56,187 bases of DNA, taken from contig NZ_LOHS01000034.1 of the NCBI RefSeq assembly GCF_001642995.1, positions 1-56,187 on the forward strand, given 5' to 3'. Numbering within the stretch: position 1 is the first letter of the stretch; every line of letters begins with the position of its first letter. Made by a program: the position numbers and the translations under genes. The notes beneath the pieces are model-generated. The model saw nothing but the letters and a program-made list of their open reading frames with translations. It ran no database searches and had not been told where the DNA came from. Positions 8,601 to 17,606 of the stretch are shown here, one piece after another. This stretch comes from Streptomyces jeddahensis. Its GTDB lineage: Bacteria; Actinomycetota; Actinomycetes; Streptomycetales; Streptomycetaceae.

Positions 8601-8989
8601 ACCGCACGCGTGGCCCCGGGTCGGCGGACGGAGTCCGGCGCAGCGCTCCGATGCCCGCGGAGCGGTGTGAGGGGTGCATCAAGAAGGGGTCGCTCGACGT
8701 CCACGTCAAGCGCCTGCGTGCCAAGATCGAGCCGGACCCGGGGGCGCCGCGGTATCTGGTGACGGTGCGGGGTCTGGGGTACAAGTTCGAGCCGTAGACC
8801 GCACGCGTGGCCCCGGGTCGGCGGACGGAGTCCGGCGCAGCGCTCCGATGCCCGCGGAGCGGTGTGAGGGGTGCATCAAGAAGGGGTCGCTCGACGTCCA
8901 CGTCAAGCGCCTGCGTGCCAAGATCGAGCCGGACCCGGGGGCGCCGCGGTACCTGGTGACGGTGCGGGTCTGGGGTACAAGTTCGAGCC
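8496..8989 (+). repeat. 197-bp tandem repeat (2.5 copies) containing the phoP 3' end
   Basis: Copies start at 8496, 8693 and 8890, each with CTCGACGTCCACGTCAAGCG. Copies 1 and 2 are identical over 197 bp and hold the final 34 codons of phoP, its TAG stop and 92 bp downstream. Copy 3 stops at the end of the coding part: it has TAT to TAC, lacks one G in the run before TCTGG (so the frame shifts), and ends in GAGCCCTGA instead of GAGCCGTAG. The extra copies have no start codon or ribosome site and are pseudogenic fragments. Confidence 0.95.
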
Positions 8990-9010
8990 CTGATCGGTCA
9001 CGTGGGAACA

Positions 9011-9050
9011 GCGAGGGGGCGCCCCGGGAAAGCCCGGGGCGCCCCCTCGC
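9011..9050. terminator. Bidirectional terminator between the phoP repeat array and the lipoprotein gene
   Basis: A perfect 18-bp stem (GCGAGGGGGCGCCCCGGG) around an AAAG loop, 8 bp beyond the 3' end of the convergent lipoprotein gene. Confidence 0.85.
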
Positions 9051-9058
9051 GTCGTACG

Positions 9059-9745
9059 TCAGTGGCCGCTGGAGTGCGAGGCGCTCGACGACGCCTCGGC
9101 CGTGGCGCCCGCTTCCGCCTCCGCGCCCGAGCCGGACTCCGCCGCCTCCGAGGCGCTCGCACCGGCCGCGGGCGATGCCGTCTTCGTCGGAGAGGGCGTC
9201 GGCGCGTTGCTCGGGCCCCACTCGGTGAAGAAGCTCTCGGCGGGGACGACGAACGTCCGCAGCTTGATATCGCCGGTCTCGCTGAAGGTGAAGGTCACCT
9301 GCTGCGCGTTGCCGTCCTGGACGGCCTCACGGCTGCTCGGCAGTACGGCGGTCGCGTTGCCCTTGCCGCCGAGGATGACGGAGCCGCCGGCCGGGATGGT
9401 GAGCGGACCCGAGCCCTTGGCGGGCTTGATCTCGGCCTTCTTGTTGGTCCCGACGACCGTGATCGACTCGAGAGTCTGGGCTGTCGTGCCGTTGTTGAAG
9501 AGGGTGCCGGTGACCACGGCGGGGCCCGTCGACTTCAGATCCGGCTGCGTGATGATCGTGGCGTTCTGGATCTTGATGTCGCCGACGGCGGTCGCGGCGT
9601 TGTCCGGCTTGATCTCCAGCGTCTGGGCGTTGTGGCCGGCGCCGCATGCGGTCAGCGCACCGATCGAGATCGCGATGGCGGTGGCGGCGAGCGCACCGCG
9701 TCGAAGGCTGGGGGTACCCCCGGACGGAGTGAGGGGGAGGCTCAC
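9059..9745 (-). CDS. Secreted lipoprotein, DUF461/copper-chaperone-like
   Basis: 228 residues. A signal peptide with basic LRRGALAATAIAISIG and lipobox LTAC puts the lipidated Cys at residue 34. The mature part has a beta-rich domain (IKIQNATIITQP, VVTGTLFNNGTTAQTLESITV, PLTIPAGGSVILGG) that resembles Streptomyces DUF461 / PCu(A)C-like lipoproteins, but I see no Met/His copper motif, so the function is open. The last 50 residues are a low-complexity S/A/E/P tail. The GTG start is chosen for AAGGAG 10 nt upstream. It is convergent with phoP across a strong hairpin. Confidence 0.8.
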   Translation of the reverse strand: MSLPLTPSGGTPSLRRGALAATAIAISIGALTACGAGHNAQTLEIKPDNAATAVGDIKIQNATIITQPDLKSTGPAVVTGTLFNNGTTAQTLESITVVGTNKKAEIKPAKGSGPLTIPAGGSVILGGKGNATAVLPSSREAVQDGNAQQVTFTFSETGDIKLRTFVVPAESFFTEWGPSNAPTPSPTKTASPAAGASASEAAESGSGAEAEAGATAEASSSASHSSGH

Positions 9746-10400
9746 GGCGCGGCAACTCCTTGGACGTGGTTTGTACGACGGTGCGGGCGGCCGTAAAGCC
9801 GCCCTAAGGGTTGGTCAGCGGGCTCAGATTACCGAGCCGCTTCCGCGCCGCCGCACCCGACCCGCCCCTACGCCCCGGCAGGCTTGCCGTCCCCCAGAAG
9901 CTGCCTCTGGCCACGGCGCGCACAACTCCCTCCGGAGTCCCTCCTGACTCGCGACGCTGTTCTCGGTCTCCGAGGTCGCAGGCGTTCAGCACATTCACAT
10001 TGATCGAGTGAGTGCCATCTGTACCGCGCCACCGCTTGCGGATTTCCCGTAAGGAATGCATGGCGGTCAGGAGAATTGATCACCTTGGCGTGTGATCAAT
10101 TCCGGATTCATGTCGCACGTGGCCGCAGTCACCGAACGGAGTAGCGGAAGTCGGACGTCGAGAATCCGGCAAAACGGGACGTTCGGCCACTTGGGGAGGG
10201 CTCCGGATGCGTGTAACGTGCGCGTTTCACTTCGGCCGGAGAGCACCTCCGACCTGCGAATACCCGCTTCCGGTAGGCCTCCGCAGCACGTTCATGTTGT
10301 TGTTGTCAAGCCCCGAGATATGCCCTGACCTGCGAAAACGCCATTCAGAACCGGCGGTTCTCGTGTTACCCTGGATAGCCACGGAAGGGGTACCTGTCAC
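9746..10400. other. 655-bp intergenic region between the lipoprotein gene and carD
   Basis: No convincing gene. It holds a palindrome at 10073-10102, a second small palindrome AGAACC-GGC-GGTTCT at 10347-10361, and a possible carD promoter with -10 TACCCT about 10366-10371. The rest looks like ordinary non-coding DNA of lower GC content than its neighbours. Confidence 0.6.
10073..10102. promoter_or_regulatory. 11-bp inverted repeat GAATTGATCAC-N8-GTGATCAATTC
   Basis: Perfect 11-bp arms with an 8-bp centre, AT-rich against the background, about 300 bp upstream of carD and 330 bp upstream of the lipoprotein gene. It has the form of a dimeric repressor operator. It has no T-run, so it is unlikely to be a terminator. 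Confidence 0.5.
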
Positions 10401-10883
10401 ATGACGTTCAAGGTTGGCGACACCGTGGTCTATCCCCATCACGGGGCCGCGCTGATCGAGGCCATCGAAACTCGCCAGATCAAAGGCGTGGACAAGACCT
10501 ACTTGGTGCTGAAGGTCGCCCAGGGCGACCTGACGGTGCGTGTGCCAGCGGACAATGCGGAGTTCGTCGGCGTGCGTGATGTGGTCGGTCAGGACGGGCT
10601 GGACCGGGTCTTCGAGGTGCTGCGCGCGCCGTATGCCGAGGAGCCCACGAACTGGTCCCGTCGTTACAAGGCAAATCTCGAGAAGCTCGCCTCGGGCGAT
10701 GTCATCAAGGTCGCCGAAGTGGTGCGTGACCTGTGGCGTCGCGAGCGCGAGCGTGGACTCTCCGCCGGTGAGAAGCGCATGCTCGCCAAGGCCCGGCAGA
10801 TCCTGGTGAGTGAGCTCGCCCTCGCGGAGAACACGAACGAGGACAAGGCCGAGGCTCTGCTCGACGAGGTTCTCGCGTCCTGA
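10401..10883 (+). CDS. carD: CarD/CdnL-family RNA polymerase-binding regulator
   Basis: 160 residues, matching actinobacterial CarD. The N-terminal RNA-polymerase interaction (Tudor-like) domain is [23 protein letters not shown]; the helical C-terminal DNA-binding domain runs from [13 protein letters not shown] through [25 protein letters not shown] to the end. CarD stabilises open complexes at rRNA and housekeeping promoters and is usually essential. A GGAAGGGG ribosome site lies 13-20 nt before the ATG, rather far. A 15-bp hairpin follows the gene. ispD-ispF downstream is the usual actinobacterial neighbour. Confidence 0.95.
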   Translation: MTFKVGDTVVYPHHGAALIEAIETRQIKGVDKTYLVLKVAQGDLTVRVPADNAEFVGVRDVVGQDGLDRVFEVLRAPYAEEPTNWSRRYKANLEKLASGDVIKVAEVVRDLWRRERERGLSAGEKRMLAKARQILVSELALAENTNEDKAEALLDEVLAS

Positions 10884-11255
10884 GCGTCCTGGTGCACGGT
10901 GCTCCGACGCCCTGCCCGGCGCAGTGAAATGCCGCGGTGCCCGCTGACCCTAATGGTCGCCGGGCGCTGCGGCATGTCTTCTTCGCTTTTCCGGATCCCG
11001 ATGCACAGCCGATCAGACCGACGCCGATCAGATCGACTTGATCGCCCTATCGATTCGGTCGCTTCCGTGGTCGAAGCGATGCCGGCTCGTACGGCTCGGG
11101 ATGCGAAGCGCGTCTGGCCCGGGCGAGCGGCTCGACCAGAAGTCACGGAAGGGTCCGGTCGAGGCGTCGTACCCGGCACTTCCCCAGCCCTTCGGCCGGG
11201 GTACCCGCAGGGGCCATACCCAAGTCGGCCGAGCACACAAACCTGAACGGAACCG
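10884..11255. other. 372-bp gap between carD and ispD
   Basis: Holds the carD terminator hairpin and, at about 11009-11033, a direct repeat of GCCGATCAGA spaced 15 bp. No gene-like frame with a ribosome site was found. Confidence 0.6.
10928..10974 (+). terminator. carD terminator
   Basis: ATGCCGCGGTGCCCG pairs with CGGGCGCTGCGGCAT over 15 positions (two G-U pairs), followed by a pyrimidine-rich TCTTCTTCG. Confidence 0.75.
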
Positions 11256-12053
11256 ATGTCTGACGTTTCGCGCCCGCCCTCGGGCGGTGAGTCCCGCACC
11301 GCAGGCCAGTCCGGCAGCGCAGGCCAGTCCCGCACCGCCGCCGTGATCCCCGCCGCCGGCCGCGGAGTGCGCCTCGGGCCCGGCGCCCCCAAGGCGCTGC
11401 GCCCTCTCAACGGCACGCCCATGCTCATCCACGCCGTGCGCGCCATGGCCGCGTCGCGCGCCGTGTCGCTCGTCGTGGTCGTGGCCCCGCCCGACGGCGC
11501 CGCCGAGGTCAAGAGCCTGCTCGCCTCACATGCGCTGCCGGAGCGGACGGACTTCCTCGTCATCACCGGCGGCGACACCCGCCAGGAGTCCGTGAAGCTC
11601 GGCCTCGACGCGCTGCCGCCCGGCATCGACATCGTGCTCGTGCACGACGCGGCGCGCCCGCTCGTGCCCGTTGACACGGTCGACGCGGTCATCGAAGCCG
11701 TACGTGCCGGCGATCCCGCCGTCGTACCGGCGCTTCCGCTCGCCGACACCGTCAAGCAGGTCGAGCCGCGCGAGAAGGGCGAGCCCGAACCCGTCGTCGC
11801 CACGCCTGAGCGGGCCCGGCTGCGTGCCGTGCAGACCCCGCAGGGCTTCGACCGCGCCACCCTCGTACGCGCCCACGAGACCGTCGCGCTCAGCGGCGAG
11901 GGCGCGACAGACGACGCCGGCATGGTGGAGCAGCTCGGTGTGCCCGTGGTGGTCGTGCCCGGGCATGAGGAGGCCTTCAAGGTCACCCGTCCACTGGACC
12001 TCGTCCTCGCCGAGGCGGTCCTGGCGCGCAGGAGGGCCAACGATGGTTTCTGA
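11256..12053 (+). CDS. ispD: 2-C-methyl-D-erythritol 4-phosphate cytidylyltransferase
   Basis: 265 residues. The nucleotide-binding start [24 protein letters not shown], the GGDTRQESV segment and VHDAARPLV are the IspD signatures; [12 protein letters not shown] and TDDAGMVE are also present. It makes CDP-methylerythritol in the MEP isoprenoid pathway. The first 25 residues ([20 protein letters not shown]) are a repetitive hydrophilic leader before the domain, so a later start is possible, but the ATG is the only good candidate. It overlaps ispF by 11 bp. Confidence 0.94.
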   Translation: MSDVSRPPSGGESRTAGQSGSAGQSRTAAVIPAAGRGVRLGPGAPKALRPLNGTPMLIHAVRAMAASRAVSLVVVVAPPDGAAEVKSLLASHALPERTDFLVITGGDTRQESVKLGLDALPPGIDIVLVHDAARPLVPVDTVDAVIEAVRAGDPAVVPALPLADTVKQVEPREKGEPEPVVATPERARLRAVQTPQGFDRATLVRAHETVALSGEGATDDAGMVEQLGVPVVVVPGHEEAFKVTRPLDLVLAEAVLARRRANDGF

Positions 12054-12594
12054 GACCTCTGCTTCCGCAGCTTCGGGTGTTTCCGGCGCTTCCGGTGTTT
12101 CCGGGATTCCGCTGCCGCGGGTCGGTATCGGTACCGACGTGCACGCCTTCGAGCAGGGGCGTGAGCTGTGGTGCGCGGGGCTGCTCTGGGAGGGGCCGGA
12201 CAGCGACGGGTACGGGCTCGCCGGGCACTCCGACGGCGACGTCGCCGCGCACGCCGCGTGCGACGCCTTGTTCTCCGCGGCGGGCATCGGCGACCTCGGC
12301 GCCCACTTCGGCACGTCGCGGCCCGAGTGGGCCGGGGCGTCCGGTGTCACTCTGCTCGCCGAGGCCGCGCGGATCGTACGGACCGAAGGGTTCGAGATCG
12401 GCAACATCGCCGTCCAGGTCATCGGCGTACGGCCGAAGATCGGCAAGCGGCGGGACGAGGCGCAGAAGGCGCTGAGCGAGGCGGCTGGGGCGCCCGTCGC
12501 CGTTTCCGGTACGACGACGGACGGGCTCGGGCTGACGGGGCGGGGGGAGGGGCTGGCGGCGATCGCTACGGCGGTGGTCTTTTCGCGGGGCTGA
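12043..12594 (+). CDS. ispF: 2-C-methyl-D-erythritol 2,4-cyclodiphosphate synthase
   Basis: 183 residues. Metal and substrate motifs are [10 protein letters not shown] and [23 protein letters not shown], with GDLGAHF and the C-terminal [23 protein letters not shown]. It forms the cyclic diphosphate in the MEP pathway as a trimer. The ATG lies inside the end of ispD with GGAGGG 6 nt upstream, so translation is coupled. The first 20 residues are a S/G/A repeat ([11 protein letters not shown]) coded by short DNA repeats, not part of the domain. Length is a little above the usual 160 for that reason. Confidence 0.94.
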   Translation: MVSETSASAASGVSGASGVSGIPLPRVGIGTDVHAFEQGRELWCAGLLWEGPDSDGYGLAGHSDGDVAAHAACDALFSAAGIGDLGAHFGTSRPEWAGASGVTLLAEAARIVRTEGFEIGNIAVQVIGVRPKIGKRRDEAQKALSEAAGAPVAVSGTTTDGLGLTGRGEGLAAIATAVVFSRG

Positions 12595-12744
12595 GGCACG
12601 CGGGCGGGCGCGCCGCTGACCGTTGTGGGCCCGCAGGGGCGACGCGTACGCCGGAGGGAGCAATGCCGGAGCGGAGCGGTGCCGTGGCGGAGTATCGGGT
12701 ACCCGTACGAACCCGTACAGCCGTCAACCAATAGAGAGGCCCCC

Positions 12745-13149
12745 ATGTCCGCCCAACTGCCCGACAAGCTCAAGGCGCTCCTCGACAGCCCCGTCTTCGT
12801 CGTCGTGGCCACTGCCCAGCCCGACGGCAGCCCGCACGCGTCGCCGGTCTGGATCAAGCGGGACGGCGACGACGTGCTGTTCTCCACGACCGTCGACCGC
12901 CGCAAGCCCAAGAACATCCAGCACGACCCGCGCGTCAGCGTCGTCGTCGTGCCCCCGGACTCCCCGTACACCTATGCGGAGATCCGCGGCACAGCGGAGA
13001 TGACCACCGAGGGCGGACAGGAACTCATCGACGAGCTCTCGATGAAGTACACGGGCAAGAAGTACAGGGAATTCAACCCAGCCGCCGCGCAGGACGCCGA
13101 GCGTCTCGTCGTACGGATCACCCCTCGCAAGATCGTCGGAACCCTCTGA
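12745..13149 (+). CDS. PPOX-class F420-dependent (or FMN) oxidoreductase
   Basis: 134 residues, a single split-barrel flavin/deazaflavin-binding domain. LLDSPVFVVVATAQPDGSPHASPVWIKRDGDDVLFSTTVDRRKPKNI is the typical start of the TIGR03618-type PPOX family, and RISVVVVPP-like and YAEIRGTAEMT segments follow. These proteins reduce small substrates with F420H2. ATG has AGAGAGG 5-10 nt upstream. No operon partner identifies the substrate. Cofactor choice between F420 and FMN cannot be read from the sequence alone. Confidence 0.85.
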   Translation: MSAQLPDKLKALLDSPVFVVVATAQPDGSPHASPVWIKRDGDDVLFSTTVDRRKPKNIQHDPRVSVVVVPPDSPYTYAEIRGTAEMTTEGGQELIDELSMKYTGKKYREFNPAAAQDAERLVVRITPRKIVGTL

Positions 13150-13251
13150 CAGCCCAGGTGACGAACGCCTTCGGCGCGAGAGGTCACGAATCAGTGTCCC
13201 GTGTGCCCCGTGTGTCGCGGGGCACTGGCCCGGGCCCACTACTCTGGAGCG

Positions 13252-14652
13252 GTGACTATTCGCCTGTACGACACCAGCGCCCGGCAGATCCGTGACTTCA
13301 CCCCGCTCGTGCCGGGTTGCGTCTCGATCTACCTGTGTGGCGCGACCGTGCAGGCCGCCCCGCACATCGGGCACATCCGGTCGGGCCTCAACTTCGACAT
13401 CCTGCGCCGCTGGTTCGCCTACCGCGGCTACGAAGTGACGTTCATCCGGAATGTCACCGACATCGACGACAAGATCATCCAGAAGTCCGCCGAGCAGAAC
13501 CGGCCCTGGTGGTCCATCGGATACGAGAACGAGCGCGCGTTCAACGACGGCTACACCGCGCTCGGCTGCCTGCCGCCCACGTACGAGCCCCGCGCCACCG
13601 GCCATGTCACGGAGATGGTCGAGATGATGCGCGGCCTCATCGAGCGCGGCCACGCCTACGATTCCGAGGGCAACGTCTACTTCGACGTGAAGTCCTTCCC
13701 GGGCTACCTGGAGCTGTCCAACCAGGAGCTCGAGAACCTCCAGCAGCCGGAGAGCGCGGGCGAGACCGGGAAGCGGGACGCGCGCGACTTCGCCCTGTGG
13801 AAGTCCGCCAAGCCCGGCGAGCCCTCCTGGGAGACCCCGTGGGGCCGCGGCCGCCCCGGCTGGCACCTCGAGTGCTCCGCCATGGCCCACAAGTACCTGG
13901 GCACCGCCTTCGACATCCACGGCGGCGGCATCGACCTGATCTTCCCGCACCACGAGAACGAGATCGCCCAGGCCAAGGCGTACGGCGACGAGTTCGCGAA
14001 GTACTGGGTGCACAACGCCTGGGTGACGATGAGCGGCGAGAAGATGTCGAAGTCGCTCGGCAACTCGGTGCTCGTCAGCGAGATGGTCAAGCGGTGGCGG
14101 CCGATCGTGCTCCGGTACTACCTGGGCACTCCGCACTACCGGTCCATGATCGAGTACAGCGAGGAGGCCCTGCGCGAGGCCGAGTCCGCCTTTGCGCGGA
14201 TCGAGGGCTTCATGCAGCGCGTGGTGGAGAAGGCCGGAGGCGCGGTCGAGCCCGCCCCCGAGGTGCCGCCCGCCTTCGCCCAGGCCATGGACGACGACCT
14301 CGGCGTGCCGCAGGCACTCGCCGTCGTCCACACCACCGTCCGGCAGGGCAACAGCGCGCTGGCCGCCGACGACAAGGAAGGCGCCGTGGCCCGGCTCGCC
14401 GAGGTGCGCGCCATGCTCGGCGTCCTCGGCCTCGACCCGCTCGACCCGCACTGGGCCGGGGAGAACGACCGCGGCGAGGACCTCCACGGCGTCGTCGACA
14501 CCCTCGTAAGCCTCGTGCTCCAGCAGCGCGAGGCCGCCCGGGCCCGCAAGGACTGGCCCACCGCGGACGCCATCCGCGACCAGCTCAACCAGTCGGGCCT
14601 CGTCATCGAGGACAGCCCGCAGGGGCCGCGCTGGTCGCTCGGCCCGCGCTGA
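13252..14652 (+). CDS. cysS: Cysteinyl-tRNA synthetase
   Basis: 466 residues, class I. CGATVQAAPHIGHIRSG contains the zinc-binding Cys and HIGH motif; WHLECSAMA and FPHHENE hold the other zinc ligands; EKMSKSLGNS is the KMSKS loop. It charges tRNA-Cys; a related enzyme, MshC, uses the same fold, but the HIGH/KMSKS context and the location beside rlmB fit CysS. GTG is chosen because the domain begins VTIRLYD and TACTCT lies 6 nt upstream (leaderless). A hairpin follows. Confidence 0.96.
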   Translation: MTIRLYDTSARQIRDFTPLVPGCVSIYLCGATVQAAPHIGHIRSGLNFDILRRWFAYRGYEVTFIRNVTDIDDKIIQKSAEQNRPWWSIGYENERAFNDGYTALGCLPPTYEPRATGHVTEMVEMMRGLIERGHAYDSEGNVYFDVKSFPGYLELSNQELENLQQPESAGETGKRDARDFALWKSAKPGEPSWETPWGRGRPGWHLECSAMAHKYLGTAFDIHGGGIDLIFPHHENEIAQAKAYGDEFAKYWVHNAWVTMSGEKMSKSLGNSVLVSEMVKRWRPIVLRYYLGTPHYRSMIEYSEEALREAESAFARIEGFMQRVVEKAGGAVEPAPEVPPAFAQAMDDDLGVPQALAVVHTTVRQGNSALAADDKEGAVARLAEVRAMLGVLGLDPLDPHWAGENDRGEDLHGVVDTLVSLVLQQREAARARKDWPTADAIRDQLNQSGLVIEDSPQGPRWSLGPR

Positions 14653-14661
14653 GACCATGGA

Positions 14662-14691
14662 GTGTGCCGTCCGGCCGAACGGGCGGCACAC
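14662..14691 (+). terminator. Hairpin after cysS
   Basis: GTGTGCCGTCCG pairs with CGGGCGGCACAC (one mismatch), 9 bp after the stop, in the 122-bp gap before rlmB. No T-run, so it may attenuate rather than terminate. Confidence 0.6.
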
Positions 14692-14774
14692 TTCGTAGAC
14701 GTACAGGGACGTACGCACTCACGGGCGTACGCACGCACGACATCCACCCGAATCACGAAGCAGACAGGTAGATC

Positions 14775-15716
14775 ATGGCCGCTCACAACCGTCGCATGTC
14801 CGGCAAGAAGGGCGCGCAGGTCGGCAGCGGCGGCCAGCGACGCCGCGGGCTCGAGGGCAAGGGCCCCACGCCGCCCGCCGAGATGCGCAAGGGACACGCC
14901 AAGCAGCGCGCCGCGCAGGCCAAGGCCCGGCGCGCGGCCGGCCGCCAGGCGCCGCGCGGCCGGGGCGGCAAGTCCCCGTCCGAACTCGTCGTCGGCCGGA
15001 ACCCCGTCGTCGAGGCGCTGCGCGGGGGCGTGCCCGCATCGACGCTCTACGTCCAGCAGTTCATCGACAACGACGAGCGGGTGCGCGAGGCGCTCCAGCT
15101 CGCGGCCGAGCGCGGCGGCATCAACCTCATGGAGGCCCCGCGCCCGGAGCTCGACCGCATGACGAACGGGCTCAACCACCAGGGCCTCGTCCTGCAGGTC
15201 CCGCCGTACGAGTACGCACACCCCGAGGACCTCGCCAACGCCGCCTACGACGAGGGCGAGGACCCGCTGATCGTCGCCCTCGACGGCGTGACCGACCCGC
15301 GCAACCTCGGGGCCGTCGTGCGGTCCGTCTCCGCGTTCGGCGGCCACGGCGTCGTCGTACCCGAGCGGCGGGCCGCCGGCATGACCGCCGGCGCCTGGAA
15401 GACGTCCGCGGGCACCGCGGCCCGTACGCCGGTCGCGCGCGCCACGAACCTGACGCGCGCCCTGGAGGCGTACAAGAAGGCGGGCATCGTGGTCGTGGGT
15501 CTGGCCGCGGACGGCGAGGTCGAGGTCGGCGAGCTCGAGGCCCTCGAGGGTCCGGTCGTCATCGTCGTGGGCAGCGAGGGCAAGGGTCTTTCCCGGCTCG
15601 TCGGGGAGACCTGCGACTTCCGGGTGCGGATCCCCATGCCGGGCGGCGCCGAGTCGCTCAACGCCGGTGTCGCGGCGGGCGTCGTGCTGTACGAGGCGGC
15701 GCGGCGGCGCGGCTGA
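14775..15716 (+). CDS. rlmB: 23S rRNA (guanosine-2'-O)-methyltransferase RlmB (SpoU family)
   Basis: 313 residues. The first 70 are a basic, disordered extension rich in K/R/G, then a substrate-binding domain ([24 protein letters not shown]) and the SPOUT methyltransferase with motif 1 [16 protein letters not shown], motif 2 [12 protein letters not shown] and motif 3 [17 protein letters not shown]. It methylates a guanosine ribose in 23S rRNA using SAM. Some family members in actinomycetes act on tRNA or give thiostrepton-type resistance; the gene order after cysS favours RlmB. Confidence 0.9.
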   Translation: MAAHNRRMSGKKGAQVGSGGQRRRGLEGKGPTPPAEMRKGHAKQRAAQAKARRAAGRQAPRGRGGKSPSELVVGRNPVVEALRGGVPASTLYVQQFIDNDERVREALQLAAERGGINLMEAPRPELDRMTNGLNHQGLVLQVPPYEYAHPEDLANAAYDEGEDPLIVALDGVTDPRNLGAVVRSVSAFGGHGVVVPERRAAGMTAGAWKTSAGTAARTPVARATNLTRALEAYKKAGIVVVGLAADGEVEVGELEALEGPVVIVVGSEGKGLSRLVGETCDFRVRIPMPGGAESLNAGVAAGVVLYEAARRRG

Positions 15717-15781
15717 GCGACGGCCCTCCGGGGGTGCACACGATCTTGACGCGGTCCGGACAGATCGGGGCAGTCAAGGCA

Positions 15782-15796
15782 GTGTCCTAAGGACAC
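15782..15796. promoter_or_regulatory. 15-bp palindrome GTGTCCTAAGGACAC upstream of the DoxX gene
   Basis: Perfect 7-bp arms around one base, 13 bp before the ATG at 15810, so it overlaps the likely ribosome site (AAGGA) or transcription start. Either an operator or a small mRNA hairpin that hides the ribosome site. Confidence 0.5.
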
Positions 15797-15809
15797 GTCA
15801 CTCGGTTAG

Positions 15810-17585
15810 ATGAGTGTGGACACCAGAACACCCCGCACTCCCACGGGGGGCCGCTCGTCAGGGTTCGACGACGCTCCCGCGCTGAGCATGGTGAAAGTGC
15901 CGTGCGACCCCGCGCAGGTCATCGTCAACCACGCGAGCTTCCGCGTGCATTTCCCCACCACGCGGCCAGCCCAGTCCCCACGCATCGGACGCCACCCGGG
16001 CGCACCCGCCGTCCCGGGCCGTGTCCCCGGCGCGCGCCGCGCCCCGCTCGTCTGGACCGGAAGGTCCGAGCCCGGCGACGCGGCCGCCACCGGACTCCGC
16101 CAGGCCGTACGCGACACCGGCGCGGCCACCCTGCCCGACACCGGCTACGGCACGGACGACGCCCGCTCCACGCAGGTCATCCCCCGCATCGACCTCGGTG
16201 AGGAAAGCCACCGTTACAGCCGCGGCGGCTACAACGACCAGGACGCCTACGGCGGTTACGCCGGATACGGCAGCTCCACGGGCTTCAGCGACGACACGCG
16301 CTACGACGACACCGTCGAGACCCCCCTGCCCACCGGGACCTCCCACCCCGGAACCGGCGCCGACCAGATCCCCCTGCTCGCGCAGCTCCGCGGCGCGGGC
16401 AGCGCCTACGAGGAACCCCTCTACACCGGTGCGGAGTTCGGTGCCGGGGGCGCTTACGGCGCCGGCGCATACAGCGCGTACGACTCCGAGGTGTACGGCC
16501 CCTACGGCTCCGGTGTCTACGGCGACGCGTACGACGAGGAGAGCGCGGGCGAGGGCGAGGGGCGCGCCGCACGGCGGCACGGCGCCGAGCCTGTGCGGCA
16601 CGCGTACTACCCCGGCCGCCGGATGAACCTGGGCGTCGTCCTGCTCCCGCTGCGGATTCTCCTCGGATTCGTCTCCGTCTACGCGGGCATGGGCAAGCTC
16701 TGCGACCCCGTCTACTTCGACCGCAGCGGTCCCGGCTCCATGGCCGGGTGGCTCCACTCGCTGCACCCCTGGGGACTCGCCGAGCCGCTGCACGGCTTCG
16801 CGCTCCAGCATCCGGTGGGCGTCGGCCTCTGTGTGGCCTTTCTGCAGGTGATCGTGGGCGCGCTCACCGTCCTCGGCCTCTGGCAGCGGCTCGCCGCCGC
16901 CACGGGGGCCCTGCTGGCCGCCGGACTCCTCATGGCCGTCAGCTGGAAGACATCGCCGGTCTACGAGGCCGCCGACATCATCTACCTCGCCGCCTGGTCC
17001 CCGCTGGTCATCGCGGGCGCCCCCGTCTACTCGGTCGACGGGCGCCTCGCCTCGGAGGCCTGGCGCACGCTCGGACCGCGCGCCGAGCTCTGGGAGCTGC
17101 GACGCCGCGTACTGCGGCGCGGCGCCCTCATGGCGACCGTCGCGGCCGGACTCACGCTGCTCGTCGGCGCGCTGCTCGGCAGCGCGGTGCGGGACGCCGC
17201 GCGCGTCACCGTGCCTGGCCCCGGCGAACCCCCGCGCAACGAACTGCCCGGTTCGCCGCTCCCGCAGAGCCCGGACGCGCAGCGCGGCGACGACAGCAGG
17301 AGCCCGGCCGCCTCTGGGTCGCCGACACAGGGCCAGGAGACCGCGGCCGGCCCGTCGCAGTCCGCAGGCTCCGGGGCGCCCCGAGAGACGGCGGGCACCG
17401 GTGCCGGACAGCCCAGCCAGACCCAGGGCGCCGGACAGGCCCCGCCCGCGACGTCACCCCAGGCGCCCCCTGCCACCAGCGCCGGGCCCTCCTCGGGCGG
17501 CACCGGCTCCGGCGGCAGCGACAGCGGCGGCGGTGGAGCCGACGACGGAGGGTCGGACGGGTTCGTGGGCGGAATCCTCGGCTGA
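15810..17585 (+). CDS. DoxX-family membrane protein with long disordered ends
   Basis: 591 residues in three parts. Residues 1-270 are hydrophilic with many G/Y/D residues (YGGYAGYGSS, GAYGAGAYSAYDSE). Residues about 271-410 form a four-helix DoxX domain (MNLGVVLLPLRILLGFVSVYAGMGK, LCVAFLQVIVGALTVLGL, ALLAAGLLMAVSW, IIYLAAWSPLVIAGAP), with a further helix near residue 445. The C-terminal 120 residues are a P/S/G/Q tail. DoxX domains occur in quinone-linked membrane proteins; the role here is unknown. An internal ATG at MVKVPCDPAQ (15888) is an alternative start. Confidence 0.8.
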   Translation: MSVDTRTPRTPTGGRSSGFDDAPALSMVKVPCDPAQVIVNHASFRVHFPTTRPAQSPRIGRHPGAPAVPGRVPGARRAPLVWTGRSEPGDAAATGLRQAVRDTGAATLPDTGYGTDDARSTQVIPRIDLGEESHRYSRGGYNDQDAYGGYAGYGSSTGFSDDTRYDDTVETPLPTGTSHPGTGADQIPLLAQLRGAGSAYEEPLYTGAEFGAGGAYGAGAYSAYDSEVYGPYGSGVYGDAYDEESAGEGEGRAARRHGAEPVRHAYYPGRRMNLGVVLLPLRILLGFVSVYAGMGKLCDPVYFDRSGPGSMAGWLHSLHPWGLAEPLHGFALQHPVGVGLCVAFLQVIVGALTVLGLWQRLAAATGALLAAGLLMAVSWKTSPVYEAADIIYLAAWSPLVIAGAPVYSVDGRLASEAWRTLGPRAELWELRRRVLRRGALMATVAAGLTLLVGALLGSAVRDAARVTVPGPGEPPRNELPGSPLPQSPDAQRGDDSRSPAASGSPTQGQETAAGPSQSAGSGAPRETAGTGAGQPSQTQGAGQAPPATSPQAPPATSAGPSSGGTGSGGSDSGGGGADDGGSDGFVGGILG

Positions 17586-17606
17586 CGCACCCACTCCGCG
17601 TCAGCC
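17580..17606 (+). terminator. Hairpin overlapping the DoxX stop codon
   Basis: GGCTGACGC and GCGTCAGCC form a perfect 9-bp stem with a 9-nt loop; the left arm holds the TGA stop. Confidence 0.5.

Noticed and set aside
8674..9228. Frame across phoP repeat copies
   Set aside because: It only translates repeat copies 2-3 and the terminator; no ribosome site or new domain.
12724..14718. 664-codon antisense frame over cysS
   Set aside because: Same reason: antisense to a full synthetase, rich in G/A/V/D/R, no domain.
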